Shown one piece after another: positions 53,805 to 64,000 of a stretch of DNA of 64,000 nt (positions within the stretch are counted from its first letter, which is position 1; each line of letters opens with the position of its first letter). Source of the stretch: Trebouxia sp. TZW2008. Its lineage: Eukaryota; Chlorophyta; Trebouxiophyceae; Trebouxiales; Trebouxiaceae. The stretch is from contig BDIU01000157.1 of assembly GCA_002118135.1 (NCBI GenBank), positions 1-64,000 on the forward strand. Direction: 5' to 3'. Below the pieces are notes generated by a model. It made no database searches, was not told the origin of the DNA, and saw only the letters and a list, made by a program, of their open reading frames with translations. Position numbers and translations under genes: made by a program.

Positions 53805-56179
53805 ATGTCGGGCAAAGGCATCACTCTGTACACTGCCGGGACACCAAACGGCTGGAAAGCCAACATTCTGGTTGAGGAGCTTCACATTCCCTACAAAGTC
53901 CATGCCATAAGCCTGTCCAAGAATCAGCAAAAGGAAGACTGGTACATCAAAATCAACCCCAACGGTCGCATACCTGCCATTGGTGAGGCCTGCAATGTAC
54001 TCACTTTGGTCAACCTGTTATGTACCACATTCAAATGCACAGCCCATTGCACAAGACAAATCTCAAGTCATGCTGTGTCTGATTTTGTCTGTGACGTGAA
54101 TTGCAAGCAAATGTACCAGCTGGTGACTTGCGTGTATCTGAGGCTGTCTGCAGCTAAAAGTGTGCTGGCGTTTTGTGTGCTGTCTGCTGTGCTGCTGCTG
54201 TTGGTCATGAGCGATAACACTTCACAGGTAATGTTGTGAATGTCTGTGGAAAGGACACCATGCTGTGTCTTCAGTTGACCATGATGAAGAGGATCTACCA
54301 GTGTTTGAGTCCGGAGCACTCATGATTTACCTTGCTGAAAGGGATCCAGCGGGCACCTTTCTGCCCAAGGACAAAAGGAAACGGGCCGAAGTCATCTCAT
54401 GGCTGATGTTTCAGATGGTAAGCACTGTTGCACTCAGGTAGCCTCCTCACATTTAAAATTTTTGAATTTGACCTTCCTGTCTCCTGTGACGTGCCTGCAA
54501 AACCTGACTGGGACCCATATGAGACGTGATGATGACTCTGGCATAGGAATACTTGCAACACAACTCACACTCAAGGCGATGCATATGCCACATAATTTTG
54601 CACAGACTACAGTCATCACAGTTGCTGCTGCTTACATTGCTGCATCTGCACTGGGGCATGTGTCAATTGTCTGCAAATCAAGTGGACTGCTGTAGGGAGG
54701 TGTGGGGCCAATGCAAGGCCAAGCACACCATTTTATCAGATATGCTCCTGAAAAGATTGAGTACGGCATCAAGAGATATACAAACGAGACCCGGCGGCTG
54801 TACCAGGTGCTTGAAGGGCATCTCAGCGAAGGCAGAGAGTGGCTAGCAGCTGGGCAGTACACCATTGCTGACATTGCCAATTTTGCATGGATCTATGAGC
54901 ATGCATGGGCAGGTACGCCGCTTAGCCTTTGCATGGGTCTATGAGCATGCATGGGTATGAATGCTGTATGTATGCAGCATGGGCCCATGAGCATGCATGA
55001 GCAGATATGACAATTGCATCTTCAAATGTGTTTATGGGCAGGTATGACCTCTGCACCTTTGCATGGGTCTGTGTGCATGCATGAGCAGTAGACCATTGCT
55101 GACATTGCCAACTGTGCTTGGGTCTATGAGCATGCACGGGCAGGTATGACCTCTGCGCCTTTGCATGGATCTATGAGCATGCATGGGCAGCATCGTCTGA
55201 GTGAAGGCAGAGAGTGTTTAGCAGCTGGGCAGTGCACCATTGCTGACATTGCCAGTTTTGCATGGGTCTATGAGCATGCATGGGCAGGTACTACTACACC
55301 GTTGCATGGGCCTAAGAGCATGCATGGGTATGAGCATTGCACCTTTGCATGGGCTTACGAGCATGCATTACGCAGGTAAGACCACTTGACCTGAAAGTGC
55401 CTGCAATCTGTAACAACAGCTTTGCAGGCACAGCTGATCACAGAACATGATCTGAGGACAAGCCCAGAACCCAGTCTAGCTGATCAACACATTGCATTGA
55501 CCATCAAAAGACGCTAGAAGCAGTTCAAATTCTTATGAGCTTGGCATTCAATTCTTTTGTGATGATGGATACACATGTTGATTTCACAAGTGAACTTGAA
55601 GTTGACTTGTGAAACAGACCCGTGTTATACGTAGTTGGCGTTGCAATGCAATGTTCCAGCCACAGGTCACCGCCACATTCTGCATACACAGTCAACTTTG
55701 CGCAAGTCATCATGTTCAGGCCCCCAAGTGACACGACCGAACTTCTTCAGGCATTAGACTTTGCACCTACAGCAGATACAATAGAGCGCTCTTCCTTTGA
55801 TCATTTTGTTGGGATAGCACAGGTTGGGAGGAACAGTTTGATAGAGTGCGGCTTGCCAACAGCTAAGCGTCAGTACTGAATGGTGATGCATATGTAATGA
55901 TTTGCAAATGTTGCAGTAGTCATGCTGGGTGAGTGAAGTCAGCAGCAAGGGCTTGCAGCGTTGAGTCATGCGTCAACGCAGTTTGATGGCAATGCAGGCA
56001 TTGATCTTGATGAGATGCCACACTTGAAAGCATGGATGCAGCGCATTGAGAGCAGGCCAGCTGTGCAGAAAGGCCTTGACATCCCAGAGGAAAACATTCA
56101 CAAGCAAATTGCGAAAGACCCCAAGAAGAAACAGGAGCTGATAGAGGAGGCCTGGAAAATGATGGTCAGCCTCAAATGA
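53805..56179 (+). CDS. glutathione S-transferase of the Ure2p/YfcG class
   Basis: Four exons, 53805-53982, 54275-54417, 54696-54912 and 55998-56179, join in phase and give 239 residues, the usual length for the class. The N-terminal domain starts [25 protein letters not shown](W/F)K is the active-site loop typical of YfcG and Ure2p, where Asn replaces the catalytic Tyr or Ser. NPNGRIPAI and [13 protein letters not shown] form the glutathione site. The C-terminal domain has [18 protein letters not shown] and [12 protein letters not shown], the capping motif. The protein is presumably cytosolic and has no leader. Bacterial relatives have disulfide-bond reductase activity; whether this one does is inference. 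The third intron is filled with copies of the end of exon three, and the 3' UTR repeats the end of the last exon. Confidence 0.95.
54081..54220 (+). repeat. dispersed repeat, copy 2
   Basis: Lies in the first intron of the intact GST gene. It matches 17158-17302 and 59540-59680, most clearly in tgtgacgtgaattgcaagca and the ctgctgttggtcatgagcga end. It is the most diverged of the three. Confidence 0.75.
54885..55375 (+). repeat. array of copies of the end of GST exon three
   Basis: The exon end, tgcatggatctatgagcatg followed by catgggcag and the donor, recurs with small changes at least eight times, around 54935, 54980, 55068, 55125, 55165, 55265, 55310 and 55350. Some copies are longer: 55196-55292 also repeats the upstream codons for [19 protein letters not shown], and 55085-55145 repeats the TIADIAN part. 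Confidence 0.95.
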
Positions 56180-56760
56180 AAGTGGTAGACGAGGCCAGAA
56201 CAATGACGGCCAGTCTTATTTCACAGTAATAGAGAAAGACAACACTATGATGATCAGCAAAAGATCCCAAGAAACAGGAGCTGATAAAGGAGGCCAAAAC
56301 CAGACGGTCAGCCTCAAACGAGATTGACCTGAGCCTGGCTGCTGACTCAACAGCTGAAGGCACGACTCTGATTCTGATAACATACCTGGTACTTCACTGT
56401 TCTGGTCTCTTTTACTTCTTGGCGATCTGTGAGCAGAGTTGCAATCTGTCTGGATCACCTAGGATGTGTTGCTGTGATTTGTTGAAGACAGTGGGTGCTA
56501 GATTGCAACATCATTGCCTAAGCTGACAAAGTATTGTAAGACCTGCTGAATGCTGGCTCCGCAGCTTCTGGCATGACTCTCATTCTGTCAACTTAGTTTG
56601 TACTTTACTGTTTCCTTTCTGCTTACATGGTGATGTTTGAGCAGAGTCCCAGCCTGTTGGATCATCTTAGGTCTGTTGCTGTGCATTGTTTGACACAGCA
56701 GGTGCTGAAACGCCTTGGGCTGACAAAGTACTTGGGATGCAATAGTGAGCAGAGATGTGT
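56170..56760 (+). repeat. duplications in the GST 3' flank
   Basis: The end of the last exon (agaccccaagaagaaacagg to ctcaaatgaaag, ending 56184) is repeated at about 56258-56325 with a gap and substitutions. Further on, 56425-56540 (gagcagagttgcaatctgtc to gctgacaaagta) recurs at about 56638-56735. Confidence 0.82.
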
Positions 56761-56959
56761 GAGCCAAGGATTATACGCACAGGCACAAAACAGCTTTTGG
56801 ACAGGATTGTTTGGAGGCATTTCACTGCTTCTGTATGCACCTAACAATGTCATAGGACCTCTTTAGAAGGTCTTGATGATGGTGATGTTGATGATCAGCA
56901 GGAGGGATGATATCTTGATTCAGCATTGGTCAATTGCTTGCCTTGACAAGCCACAGGCA

Positions 56960-57750
56960 TTTTTTTGTGACTAAATGCTGTAAACTTTGTGGCTGAGTGC
57001 TGCGACTTTTGTGACTAAAAGTTGCAAATTTTGTGATTGAGTGCTGCTATCTTTTGTGGCTAGCTGCTGTAACTTACAACTCAGTAAGCTTCATGGCTGA
57101 GTGCTGTGTCTACCTACTGCTGTGTGCTGCAGTGTAATTAGGTGCTGCTAGCCTTTCTAAATGAGAGCTGTAACCTTTATGGTGGAGTGCTGCTACTTTT
57201 TGTGCTAAGTACTGCTACCCCCTGTGCTAAGTGCTGCTATCCTTTGTGGCTAGAGGCTGCATTCTTTGTGGTTGAGTGCTGCTGTCCATTGTTGCTGCGT
57301 GCTGCAACCTTTGCGGCTAGGAGGTGCAACTTATGCGGTTGAGCACTGCATCCTATGCTGCTTTGTGGTTGAACACTGTGGTTCAGTGCTGCTTATCTTT
57401 GTGGCTACTGCAAGCTGTGAAGCAACTGCAGCTGCTTCAAGCAGTAATTGAGTGCTGCTGTCCTTTGCGGCTGTAGCTATTTGGCTAAGTGCTGTAACCT
57501 TTCTGTTTGAGTGCTGCAACCTTTGTGCTTGAGAGCTGCTTTCGTTTGTGGTAAAGCTCTGCAGCCTGTGTGATTGAGCGGTGCACATTGTCGTTGAGCG
57601 ATGCTGTCCTTTGTGGCTGACTAAGTGCTGTAAGTGCTGCTATGATTGTGATTGAGGGCTGTGGCCTTTGTGCTGACTGCTGCAATGCTTTGTGGCTAAG
57701 TGCTGCAATTTTTGTGGCTCAGTACTGCTACCGTCTGTGGCTGAACGCTG
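56960..57750 (+). repeat. minisatellite of about 26-32 bp units
   Basis: About 790 bp is built from imperfect copies of a motif such as tttgtggctgagtgctgcaa. Unit length and sequence vary. It lies just upstream of the bZIP gene start. Confidence 0.92.
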
Positions 57751-57878
57751 CATCTGCCTACTGCCGAAGCCAAGCAGGAATTGCCGCCGTTTCCTTACGT
57801 GACCAGTCATGGTCACATGCTCTTTCATGTCAAGTCGGAAGCCGAACGCAACACCAGTTAGTCAGGATTGACTCGGCG

Positions 57879-60800
57879 ATGAGGTCCAACTTGTTAAAGC
57901 TGTGTCCAGATGTTAAAGTGCATAAACTCCCGGCTGGTGGCGCTGTAATACAAGTTGAGGAGGTGGCACGCTACATTAATGCCATGCCGCAGACCGTGTC
58001 TTTGTCGCAGCTGCTGGACAGACAAGCGATCTCGGGGCCCACTGGCCTCGACTCCAACTTGAACTCTGCCAACGCGGACGTGGACTACATATCGGAGGCC
58101 CTCGACTTGTTTGACGCAGATCAGCTGCTGACACCGCCCTCATTGCAAGCAGAGTGCCAAGCTGAGCTGCCGTCGCAGCCCAACCCGTATTCAAGACCAA
58201 CAAAACAGGACGCAGCGCAGCGCCAGCAGGCTAACCGTGAGCATCAACGGAAGTTTCGCCTCCGACATAAGGCAAGTTTTGCTGCCCCGCTCCTGCATCA
58301 ACACTTGCAGGTCCAGCGGTAGACTTGTCAGCTTTGTTTTGTACAGGCAAGGTCCCAGGCTGTTCAAACACAGTTGACCAGCACTATTGCAAAGCTGAAG
58401 GAGCTCAGGTTCCGTCATCAGCAGTTGCAAGCTTTCTTACTGAACTCAACAAACGCAGATGCTGGCTTCAACCCTCCTTTGACAGACTTGAATTCATTGC
58501 TGGTAAGACACCACAAGCTCCTGTTCTTAGCCTTGTTTGCCCATCTTTACCGCCGCAGCCATCTTGTTTGACATAGATCATGTTGTACACAGACTAGTTT
58601 TGTCCTGCCAGGATCAGCCTGTCTGATGTAGTACTTGTGAAATTCAGGTCAGGAGTCATGCTAAAACACAAGCTCATGGCAAAAGGGCACGTGGCGATTA
58701 TTCTGTCTCCTTGTGCAACAGACACTGTCATATGACACCCACAGAGGTCATTGAGCTGTCCACAGCTCAGTTTTTCACCTTGTGGATGGTAAGATGCATT
58801 CATACATCATACACAGCTGCTCTCACAATATGCCACAGTCCTGCATGCCTGTGCATAAGCATCAAGCACAGCATTTGAAGCTCAACGCCAGCTTAAGACA
58901 CATCTTGATGCATTTGCACTGCGTGTGCACCAAGCTCAACACGCTCCACATGCGCAGACTATAAGCTTATTGATGTAGCATGCAGACACTGTCTGCAGAA
59001 GCCTGCTGGTCAAGCCTGAAGGCTGCAATGCAAATTGCTTGAGTACATGACAGCACTGGCTCATGACATGCAGGGCTATGTAGAAAAGCTGGCCTCACAG
59101 CTCATTCAGTTGGCAAGAGGGCAAGCGTCAGCAGTGAAGCAGATGCACACAGTCTCTGTTCAAGCCATGGGCCTGCTGTGCCAGCGTATCCTATACAGTC
59201 CAGCTGTCTTTCTGGATGTGATATGACAGCACGTGCTGATCACATGTAAGGTTATGTTGAAGAGCTTGCCTCACAACTCATGAAGCTAGCAAGAGGAGAG
59301 CCATCAGCATTGAAGCAGATGCACACACTCACTGTCGAAGCCATGAGACTGCTGTGCCAGCGTATTCTGCACAGCCCAACTGCCTTTCTGGATGTGATCG
59401 CCAGCATAGCAAACAAGGGGCAAACAGCATATCCACAGGACAGCTACTGTGCCCCCAGTGTCCTGGTAAGTCCTGTTTGGCTGAGAAGATAATCACAACA
59501 AGGACAAGATGCTGGTCATGGTGTGCTGCACAGGGCTCCTTTGTGCCCTGTGATGTAAATTGCGAGCGAATGTATGCCTCAGCTGGTGGAGCTGAGGGTG
59601 TCTGCAGCTGAGATTGTGCTTGTGCTGAAGCTGTCTGTGCGGTCTGTTGCTGCGCTGCTGTTGGTCACGAGCGATAGTGCACAGGCAGTAAATTCCAGGT
59701 CATGCTACAAGTGTCTACCTGAAAAAGACACCAGAAACACAAGGCTCCACACCACCACGTGCAGGCCATGCCTGCAACTGATTGGATCAAACAACCTAAT
59801 GTATTCCCTCATGAGTGATGAGTCAGCTTACCAGAGAGTAAACATTATACCTTGCATACGTCAGCACAGGTGGGTGTGGCCCAAACCATGTTTCGCCAGG
59901 CATCAGAGAATAGTACGATTGATCATCCTTCTGGCTCTCTTGCATTGTTGGTGCATGGCTTGAAAGGCTGTTCAACCTATGCGACTGCATTGCTGCAACT
60001 TTGGCTGCAGATGCCTTGAAAATGTCTTCTGTCAGGAGAGAGCAGACAGTTGCTTGATGCAGTTTGCAATGCATGTCAAGTAGCAGACACAGCACAGCTG
60101 CTTCATGTGTGTTTCAGAAAAGAGTCTGTGAGCATTTGCAATAAACTGCCACCCAAACATAGCAGCACTTACAAGCCATCAAGTGCTAGATACAATGCTG
60201 ACATTGCGTTTCTTGTATCCCACTCTGGAGGTATATGCCTAACCCATGCTTTCTTGTGACAAATTCTTTGTATGATGCATGTATTGAACTGCCCTCCGAC
60301 GTAAAGTCCATATCAGCTGATGCTGTCTGAAGCAACAGCGTGTTTGTGTTGGCAGGCAATGATGAACCTAAGCAAGGAGCAGATCGATGACCTGCAGCAT
60401 GTGCGCCGTATGTATGTTGCTAAGCACCGCTTACTGACCTTCAAGCGCCAAGCACTTGCGCGGCTTGCATCAGAAGAAGTGATGGGTCCCCAGCATGGCT
60501 TAACTGCAGCCTTGGAACTGACTGCAGCCGCCAAAGACATCACAGATCAAGAGTTTGAAGTACGTGGCAGGGATTGCTGTTTGGTGTGGGGTGAGTACAG
60601 CTTGCGCTTCTGTTTGCTTCACTTGCATGAGTCATGCATCATGGCAGCCCGTGCATAAATCTAATTACTGCATTGCTACTGGAAAGATGAATGTCATGTG
60701 CTGATCAAGCAGCATATGCTGAGAACATGCATGTTTTGCTTGAATTCTGCTCCCCTGTACAAGCCAATGAGCCAGCCTGAGTGTCTTGACTTACCTGCAT

Positions 60801-61307
60801 GGTGCTAGCAAGCTCTCTGCATGGAACTGTCTCGTCCATATATGCCATGCAAGGCAGGCTCAGGCTACACTCAAAGCTGGAGATTGTTGGCATGCAGTGT
60901 CTGCAGCGCAATCCATATCTTGACAATGATGGTTTAATGTCATAGCGTGTGCAGAGTGAAGTATACTTCAATGATAGTGGCCTGGTCCTAGTCGCAAATC
61001 CAGCTTGAAAGCTGAGCCAACGGTGCACTGATTGGTGCTGCAGATCATCACTACTCTGCAGCTTTCAGTGGTCATGGGGCATTACCCCTTCTACCCTTTG
61101 TTACCAGCTTTTTGGGATGCCTTTGGGCAAGCTTTTGGGCATGCAGAGGATGCAACAGCCATTCAAAACCTTGTGGATGATCCTGTGCTAACTGCTCACA
61201 CTTGGTCAAACTTGGTGTCCTATGTCAAGGCTGCAGAATCTGATCAGTACACATGGGGCGAGTACGTGATTGCTGGTGCTGCGGTGTATGCTCTGTCAAC
61301 TGGATAG
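57879..61307 (+). CDS. bZIP transcription factor (algal type)
   Basis: Supported exons are 57879-58271, 58347-58502, 58648-58788, a duplicated exon around 59074-59465, 60356-60559 and 61044-61307 (stop TAG). The basic region QQANREHQRKFRLRHKARSQ has the N-x7-R spacing of bZIP proteins and is split by an intron with a GC donor (AAG then GCAAGT). The zipper TQLTSTIAKLKELRFRHQQL and following leucines show imperfect heptads. Downstream parts, such as LSKEQIDDLQHVRRMYVAKH and TTLQLSVVMGHYPFYPLLPA, resemble the helical C-terminal region I associate with Chlamydomonas and other algal bZIP proteins. That resemblance is from memory. Nuclear action is expected; target genes cannot be inferred. Start choice: first Met of the long open exon, after a possible upstream extension. 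Confidence 0.82.
59035..59470 (+). repeat. tandemly duplicated bZIP-gene exon with complementary splice-site loss
   Basis: Copy A (from 59074 after catgcag) encodes GYVEKLASQLIQLARGQASA and runs to FLDVI then TGA. Copy B (from about 59255 after atgtaag) encodes GYVEELASQLMKLARGEPSA through FLDVIASIANKG and ends at a good GTAAGT donor at 59466. The flanking intron gacagcac...gatnacatg is duplicated as well. Copy A has the better acceptor and matching phase; copy B has the donor. Confidence 0.92.
59540..59680 (+). repeat. dispersed repeat, copy 3
   Basis: Lies in a bZIP-gene intron. It closely matches 17158-17302 from tttgtgccctgtgatgtaaa through the ctgcagctgagattgtgct core to ggtcacgagcgat. 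Confidence 0.82.
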
Positions 61308-62498
61308 ATGATGCAGCATTAGTCTGTAGCAGTAGCTGATAGTATAGTACACATGGAAATGTCTTGGGTGAGTCACCATCAAGCCTCTTGGATGAGTCGT
61401 GCATGTTGTACTGTGACTGGCTTCAGAGCACAGCTGAGGTCAGTACACGTCTCTGTATGTGCGTAGATTCTTACATAGATGTCTACTGCTGAACATGCCT
61501 CCTTTCTTGCCATCTGTTGCTCATAGAAACCTCAGGCAAGCGTTTGTACCAGATTTTTTTGCATGCTTGTGTTGGAGTCTTGAAGTCATGAAGATGCCGA
61601 GGCCTTGCAATCAACTACAATCCCTGGACTGCAGTGTGATCACAAGCTAGCATCAACGCACATTGCGATGGGATTTGAAACACCAGACTTCTTTGTGCCA
61701 AGCATTTGAGGCGTTCTGACCCTTCTCCCGCTTTCTCCATGTTTTGGTCTTGGGAGCCTCCACACTGCTAAAGTGTCACACAAGGCTATTTGCAAAGATC
61801 AGCGCCTTTGTACATGTTTGAATGTGCGATAGCGCATATAGCTGCCTATGTATGAGTAAGCATCTAAATTGATGTACATGCATAAGTATGGCATCGCGTT
61901 TGATGGACGGCACTTCAGAGTGTCTGTAACAGCAGCAACGACTGGATCAGTAAGCATTGCCAAGACAAGTTGCAAAGTTTCAATGGGGGACTAAGAGCGT
62001 GCTACGACCTGTGAAAACAGGACAGGCTGCATTTTCCTAGCAGTCTCAGATGCTTCAGCACTTCTAGCAAGCACGGACGCATGGCTGAACTGCTATGACC
62101 TCAGAAGTCCTAAATCAACATTTCCCCAATGGCTGGCCAGCCATGGAGCATCCCAATGATTGATGTTGTTATCAGCTCAAAATCTAATGTGCTTGAACTG
62201 TGTGCCTAAAACGCAATATCCAGTAGCAAGCTCAGTCTACTGGCCACAGTTGCATTGTCGCAGTTACTCTCATGCCCACCACAAAGCATTGCATTTTATG
62301 CGAAGTTCACGGGGACCGATGAAGCATTTCACGCGCTGCGTGTGAACAGGTTCAAACCTACCGACCCCCCCTTCGTCGAGCACTTGAAGCTGTGATCTGC
62401 CAGCTGTTGCAGCAGCGGAAGAGCCATCCGCAAGCGCGTTTCGTGTGAAGTCGCTCTGATCTTGCCTGCGTGCCTGTGGCAGCGTACTTTGAGAAGCA
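61308..62498. other. intergenic region between bZIP and PRA1 genes
   Basis: No supported coding sequence. It holds the bZIP 3' UTR and, from about 62330, the GC-richer promoter and leader of the PRA1 gene. Confidence 0.5.
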
Positions 62499-63940
62499 AT
62501 GGCTGCCGACGACACGCAGCCGCTGCAGCCTCAGCAAGCCCCTCCCACGCAACCGCAGCAAGCACCGCCTCAAAATGCAATCATGGCTATTGGAGGCAAT
62601 TTGAAGAACGCTGCTTTGAATGTCCTGAAGGAGGTACTGTACGAGGCAAAGCAGATGTCTTGCTCAGGCTCTGCTGCACTCATCTGACCATGCTGACTTG
62701 CTTCAGAGGAAACCATGGACGGAAATGGTGGATCGAAGCTCTTTCGCTAGACCAGCAAATTTGACTGAGGTATGCGTTTGCCTGTTATGCATGCATAAGC
62801 AACCAAGTTGCCTGCACTTTCTGCAACATGAATACTAACAATATCTCAAGCAAGGATACAGGCTACTGGCAGACTGCGGAAGAATGCGAATTACTTCAAG
62901 GTCAATTACCTAGTAGTGATTGTGACAATCACAGCCGTGACAATGGCAATTTACCCGACATCATTGATAGTCCTTGGGCTGATTGCGTTGGCTTGGATAT
63001 GGTTATTTGTCATTAAACAAACGCCCTTGGTTATTGGTGGCAGGACATTCAAGTGAGTCTTTCTTTCACCCACACTATCATGCTGATGTCATGATAATGC
63101 TCCTGCTTGGACTGATCAAACTGCACCAACTGGAGAGTGCCCAACTGACTTGACATCGCTCTGCAGTGACAATGAGAAATTCTTGGGAATGGCAGTCATC
63201 TCAGGAGTAGTGATCTTTTTCCTGACAAGGTAAGCTTGCAAGCATGATACATCAGTCATCAAAGCAGCAGCATACAGCTGCATATGCCAGAATGTCTAAA
63301 CTGCATACATGTGTTTGCTTAGTTGCTAAACTGCATAACATTTTTGCATGCCTGCTCGTGAATTCACTTTTGGGAGGCCGCTTTCACATCACCCACTCAA
63401 TAAACTGCATCATGGGTTTGCAGTGTGGGGACGTATCTGTTCACAGCCCTAGGCATCAGCTGTGCCGCCATAGGGCTACATGGAGCCTTTAGACAGCCAG
63501 ATGACCTCTTCACTGATGAAGCAGAGGTGATGCGTCAGGCAGGCATGCAAATGGTTCACATCATCTAAGTGCAGTGCGTGTTCAGATGTATGCGTCTTCA
63601 CAGACTGTATGATGCTGCCTCTTGCGCCCAGCCCGTTACTGCAGGTGCTGTGCATTGCTGATGCCATGTGGCCTGAACCTTTGCCCAATTGTGGCCCAAA
63701 TTGTCTTTCGATCAAGACATATCACATGAACAGTGTTTCAACGCCGCCTTTGCCTCCGTCAACGCTTTTGTCACACAATTTTGCAAGTTTAATGCTTACA
63801 AACTTTGGTGTTGCATTGCACAGAATTCGCAAAACATGCTGACGCAAAACAATCTGTGCATATTGCAGAGTCAGCAAGGTGGCATCTTTGGATTCTTTGG
63901 AGGCTCTGGGCAATCCATTGCCGGACACAACATAGTATGA
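62499..63940 (+). CDS. PRA1 (prenylated Rab acceptor) family membrane protein
   Basis: Six exons, 62499-62633, 62707-62769, 62862-63052, 63167-63229, 63424-63526 and 63869-63940, join in phase and give 208 residues, typical of the family. After a Pro/Gln-rich cytosolic start comes RKPWTEMVDRSSFARPANLT, the family motif (RPW.E..DR.SFSRP), then RLRKNANYFKVNYLVV. Two hydrophobic hairpins follow: VIVTITAVTMAIYPTSLIVL with LIALAWIWLFVI, and AVISGVVIFFLT with YLFTALGISCAAIGLHGAF. RQPDDLFTDEAE and a Gly-rich tail finish the protein. Family members bind prenylated Rab GTPases and act in the early secretory and endosomal system. The acceptor of the last exon may also be six bases downstream at 63875; both keep the frame. 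Confidence 0.95.
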
Positions 63941-64000
63941 GATGCGCTTTGACACTTGTTTTGTCTTTGATGAAGTTTATGTGAGAACTGCAAGATTCCC

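Noticed and set aside
16248..59470. Assembly duplication as the cause of ghost exons
   Set aside because: Copies within one array differ by widely varying amounts and by indels, and many are too diverged for assembly error. A few near-identical copies still need read-level checking.
1..64000. CRISPR arrays, insertion sequences, operons or ribosome binding sites
   Set aside because: The tandem arrays lack the spacer pattern of CRISPR and derive from exon ends. No transposase was recognised, and the genes are spliced nuclear genes.
1..64000. tRNA or rRNA genes
   Set aside because: No cloverleaf with conserved A and B boxes or rRNA core sequence was recognised in the gaps, although a covariance search was not possible.

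Overview
The window is nuclear DNA of a green alga, most likely a trebouxiophyte-type chlorophyte, though the genus cannot be named from the sequence. The evidence is spliced genes with GT-AG and some GC-AG introns, GC-rich third codon positions, a CRR1/SPL7-type SBP-box regulator, a Uup-type ABC-F ATPase with a plausible plastid leader, an algal bZIP factor, a PRA1 protein and RPB12. Exons were joined by hand from splice sites and reading phase, with no transcript support.

Layout from left to right. The 3' end of a plant-type protein kinase (410-1417, +) is followed by a very large SBP-box gene (about 3538-15186, +) whose tail codes for several membrane segments. It converges on a plastid-type ABC-F gene (16248-23473, -). 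The ABC-F gene diverges from a NUFIP1-like snoRNP assembly gene (23893-30984, +), which converges on an armadillo gene resembling RSPH14 (31550-34369, -). That gene diverges from RPB12 (34556-34720, +). Two tandem paralogues for double cyclic-nucleotide-binding proteins follow (35246-40216 and 40899-47426, both -). The second diverges from a three-KH plus WW RNA-binding protein gene (47796-50038, +). A frameshifted glutathione S-transferase (52120-53271, -) lies head to head with an intact Ure2p/YfcG-type one (53805-56179, +). A minisatellite, a bZIP factor (57879-61307, +) and a PRA1 membrane protein (62499-63940, +) complete the window.

The most unusual property crosses gene boundaries. Introns of most of the multi-exon genes hold one to many degenerate copies of the end of a neighbouring exon, often including its splice site and some intron. 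They form tandem arrays with periods from about 45 to 220 bp, and only one copy continues into real coding sequence. In the ABC-F gene one copy reads straight through an exon-exon junction that is now interrupted by an intron whose two splice sites sit at homologous points of the repeat. This is the pattern expected if introns are born and enlarged by tandem duplication across coding sequence. A similar duplication in the bZIP gene has left one copy with the good acceptor and the other with the good donor.

The genes do not form one pathway. The RSPH14-like gene and the two cyclic-nucleotide-binding genes lie close together and might share a ciliary role, but that is inference.
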